Positions 5,438 to 6,642 of a stretch of 6,642 bases of DNA are shown here, piece after piece. Origin of the DNA: Gammaproteobacteria bacterium (GTDB lineage Bacteria; Pseudomonadota; Gammaproteobacteria; UBA9214); assembly GCA_030599705.1 (NCBI GenBank), contig JAUVNM010000100.1, forward strand, positions 1 to 6,642, given 5' to 3'. The first letter of the stretch is position 1; each line of letters opens with the position of its first letter. A program made the position numbers and the translations under genes. The notes under the pieces are model-generated. The model ran no database searches and was not told the origin of the DNA. It was given only the letters and a program-made list of their open reading frames with translations.

Positions 5438-6313
5438 ATGTATTCACTGACTGACTGGCTGAAATCCTGGCCACTGGCGCTGCTCCCGCACCACCTGCTC
5501 TCGTCCATAATCCGGGCCGTGACGCGCTGGCGCAGCGGCTGGCTGAAAAACCTGCTGATCCGTGTGTTCGTATGGCATTTCAGGGTGGATATGTCCGAAG
5601 CAATCGAGGAACAGCCCGGGAACTATCCGGACTTCAACAGCTTCTTCATACGGTCGTTAAAACCGGGGGTGCGCCCGCAGCCGGAGCATGAGGATGCCAT
5701 TGCCTGTCCGGTTGATGGAGCCATCAGCCAGATCGGCAATATTGAATCCGGGTCGCTGCTGCAGGCCAAGGGGCGGAAGTTCTCACTCGTCGAGTTGCTG
5801 GGCGGCAACCGGGAGCGTGCCGCGGCATTTGAGGGCGGTATTTTCACCACGCTCTACCTGTCACCGCGGGACTACCACCGGATTCACATGCCCTGTAGCG
5901 GACAACTGACGGAAACCGTGTTCATTCCCGGGCGGCTCTTCAGTGTTGCGCCGCATACTACCCGGGCCATACCGAACCTGTTTACGCGCAACGAACGCCA
6001 GGTCAACCTGTTTGCGACCCCGACCGGTCCGGTTGCCGTGATTATGGTTGGCGCAATATTCGTATCCAGCATGGAAACCGTCTGGGAAGGCGTCATTCAA
6101 CCGGGCGGGTCCAGCATCCGCTGCCGCCAATACAATCACCGGGACGAACCCGGTGTGCAGCTGCAGCGCGGCACTGAAATGGGCCGGTTCAATATGGGTT
6201 CAACCGTCATTCTGCTGTTTTCACAGGGACAGGCAGAGTGGCTGCCCGGGCTGCAGGCGGACCAGCCGGTCAGGACCGGACAGGTATTGGGGTATCTCGG
6301 ATCGAAAATCTGA
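5438..6313 (+). CDS. psd: Phosphatidylserine decarboxylase proenzyme
   Basis: Psd removes CO2 from phosphatidylserine to give phosphatidylethanolamine at the inner membrane. The 291-residue proenzyme is in the normal range for proteobacterial Psd (E. coli about 322). The Asp-His-Ser self-processing set is present: Asp93 in CPVDGAISQIG (90-100), His147 in YLSPRDYHRIHMP (140-152), and Ser255 in FNMGSTV (251-257). Cleavage between Gly254 and Ser255 would yield a beta chain of 254 residues and a pyruvoyl-bearing alpha chain of 37. The processing site reads MGST rather than the usual bacterial LGST, and the core GST is intact. The N-terminal region (WPLALLPHHLLSSIIRAV) is a likely amphipathic membrane-association segment. 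The ATG at 5438 begins one base after the PCuAC stop, with no good Shine-Dalgarno, so translation is probably coupled. Confidence 0.97.
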   Translation: MYSLTDWLKSWPLALLPHHLLSSIIRAVTRWRSGWLKNLLIRVFVWHFRVDMSEAIEEQPGNYPDFNSFFIRSLKPGVRPQPEHEDAIACPVDGAISQIGNIESGSLLQAKGRKFSLVELLGGNRERAAAFEGGIFTTLYLSPRDYHRIHMPCSGQLTETVFIPGRLFSVAPHTTRAIPNLFTRNERQVNLFATPTGPVAVIMVGAIFVSSMETVWEGVIQPGGSSIRCRQYNHRDEPGVQLQRGTEMGRFNMGSTVILLFSQGQAEWLPGLQADQPVRTGQVLGYLGSKI

Positions 6314-6322
6314 CCGGGACTC

Positions 6323-6331
6323 TGCTATTCT
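6323..6331 (+). promoter_or_regulatory. Possible extended -10 promoter for suhB
   Basis: TGCTATTCT is an extended -10 (TGn followed by TATTCT, 4 of 6 to consensus) just after the psd stop codon. The matching -35 position has no good hexamer, as is tolerated by extended -10 promoters. Transcription would start near 6338 and give a leader of about 38 bases, containing a weak AGGT ribosome binding site at 6363-6366. The 62-base gap also allows suhB to be read from the upstream operon. Confidence 0.3.
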
Positions 6332-6375
6332 CTGCGTCCTCTTGTAACCGATAAACCGGACCAGGTCCTGCCTAC

Positions 6376-6642
6376 ATGCATCCGATGCTGAATATCGCGG
6401 TACGTGCCGCCCGCAATGCAGGCAATATCATAATCCGTAACCTTGACAGGGTGGACCAGCTTGCGGTGCACACCAAGGACCGGAATGATTTCGTCTCCGA
6501 GGTCGACCAGCAGGCCGAGCAGGAAATTATCGGCACACTACGCAGGGCCTATCCGGGCCACGCGATCCTTGCCGAGGAAAGCGGCTCCAGGGACGGGGAT
6601 GATTACCAGTGGGTTATTGACCCCCTTGACGGTACCACAAAC
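6376..6642 (+). CDS. suhB: Inositol-1-monophosphatase family protein SuhB (3' end outside window)
   Basis: Only the first 89 codons are in the window. The start MHPMLNIAVRAARNAGN is nearly identical to E. coli SuhB. Metal-binding and catalytic motifs of the Mg-dependent, Li-sensitive phosphatase family are present: Glu67-Glu68 in LAEESG and Asp82/Asp85 in WVIDPLDGTTN, at which the window ends. The NDFVSEVDQQAE segment (37-48) is also typical. E. coli SuhB hydrolyses inositol phosphates and also takes part in the rRNA antitermination complex with Nus factors; the latter role here is inference from similarity. The ATG is 62 bases after the psd stop, on the same strand. AGGT lies about nine bases before it. 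Confidence 0.95.
   Translation, partial: MHPMLNIAVRAARNAGNIIIRNLDRVDQLAVHTKDRNDFVSEVDQQAEQEIIGTLRRAYPGHAILAEESGSRDGDDYQWVIDPLDGTTN

Noticed and set aside
6358..6368. Short palindrome GGACC-A-GGTCC before suhB
   Set aside because: Five-base arms are too short to claim an operator or terminator in GC-rich DNA.

Overview
This 6.6-kb window looks like ordinary chromosome of a moderately GC-rich gammaproteobacterium. The evidence is the pairing of prmB with aroC, an HcaT-like MFS transporter after aroC, and SuhB and Psd proteins of the proteobacterial type. The genus cannot be set from the sequence alone. No phage, plasmid, CRISPR, tRNA or rRNA genes are visible, and I see no clear new multi-gene system. 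The least ordinary parts are non-coding: an unusual inverted-repeat element and related hairpins on either side of the MFS gene.

Left part (1-4262), mostly minus strand. Reading leftwards, the genes are prmB (ribosomal protein L3 glutamine methyltransferase), a 105-residue protein of unknown function, aroC (chorismate synthase) and an MFS transporter. A 65-residue protein of unknown function sits on the plus strand between the 105-residue gene and aroC. It has a perfect Shine-Dalgarno sequence and splits what would otherwise be one minus-strand unit, so aroC probably has its own promoter in 2628-2751. Between aroC and the MFS gene (1299-1526) there is no credible gene. That gap holds a 160-bp element bounded by 33-bp imperfect terminal inverted repeats, with a strong internal GGGA-loop hairpin. 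The far-left 161 bases hold two more hairpins, one with the same loop type, and an AT-rich tract.

Right part (4319-6642), plus strand. A SCO1/SenC-type copper/thiol protein, a PCuAC periplasmic copper chaperone and psd (phosphatidylserine decarboxylase) follow one another with a 4-base overlap and then a 1-base gap, so they are very likely co-transcribed. After a 62-base gap comes suhB (inositol monophosphatase family), cut by the window edge. The two copper proteins should act together in loading copper into the CuA centre of cytochrome c oxidase, although no oxidase genes are in view. Psd makes phosphatidylethanolamine in the inner membrane. The 56-base gap between prmB and the SCO gene is a divergent promoter region.

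Both aroC and the SCO gene lack a clear Shine-Dalgarno sequence and have a -10-like hexamer 6-7 bases before the start codon. Leaderless transcription is possible but unproven.
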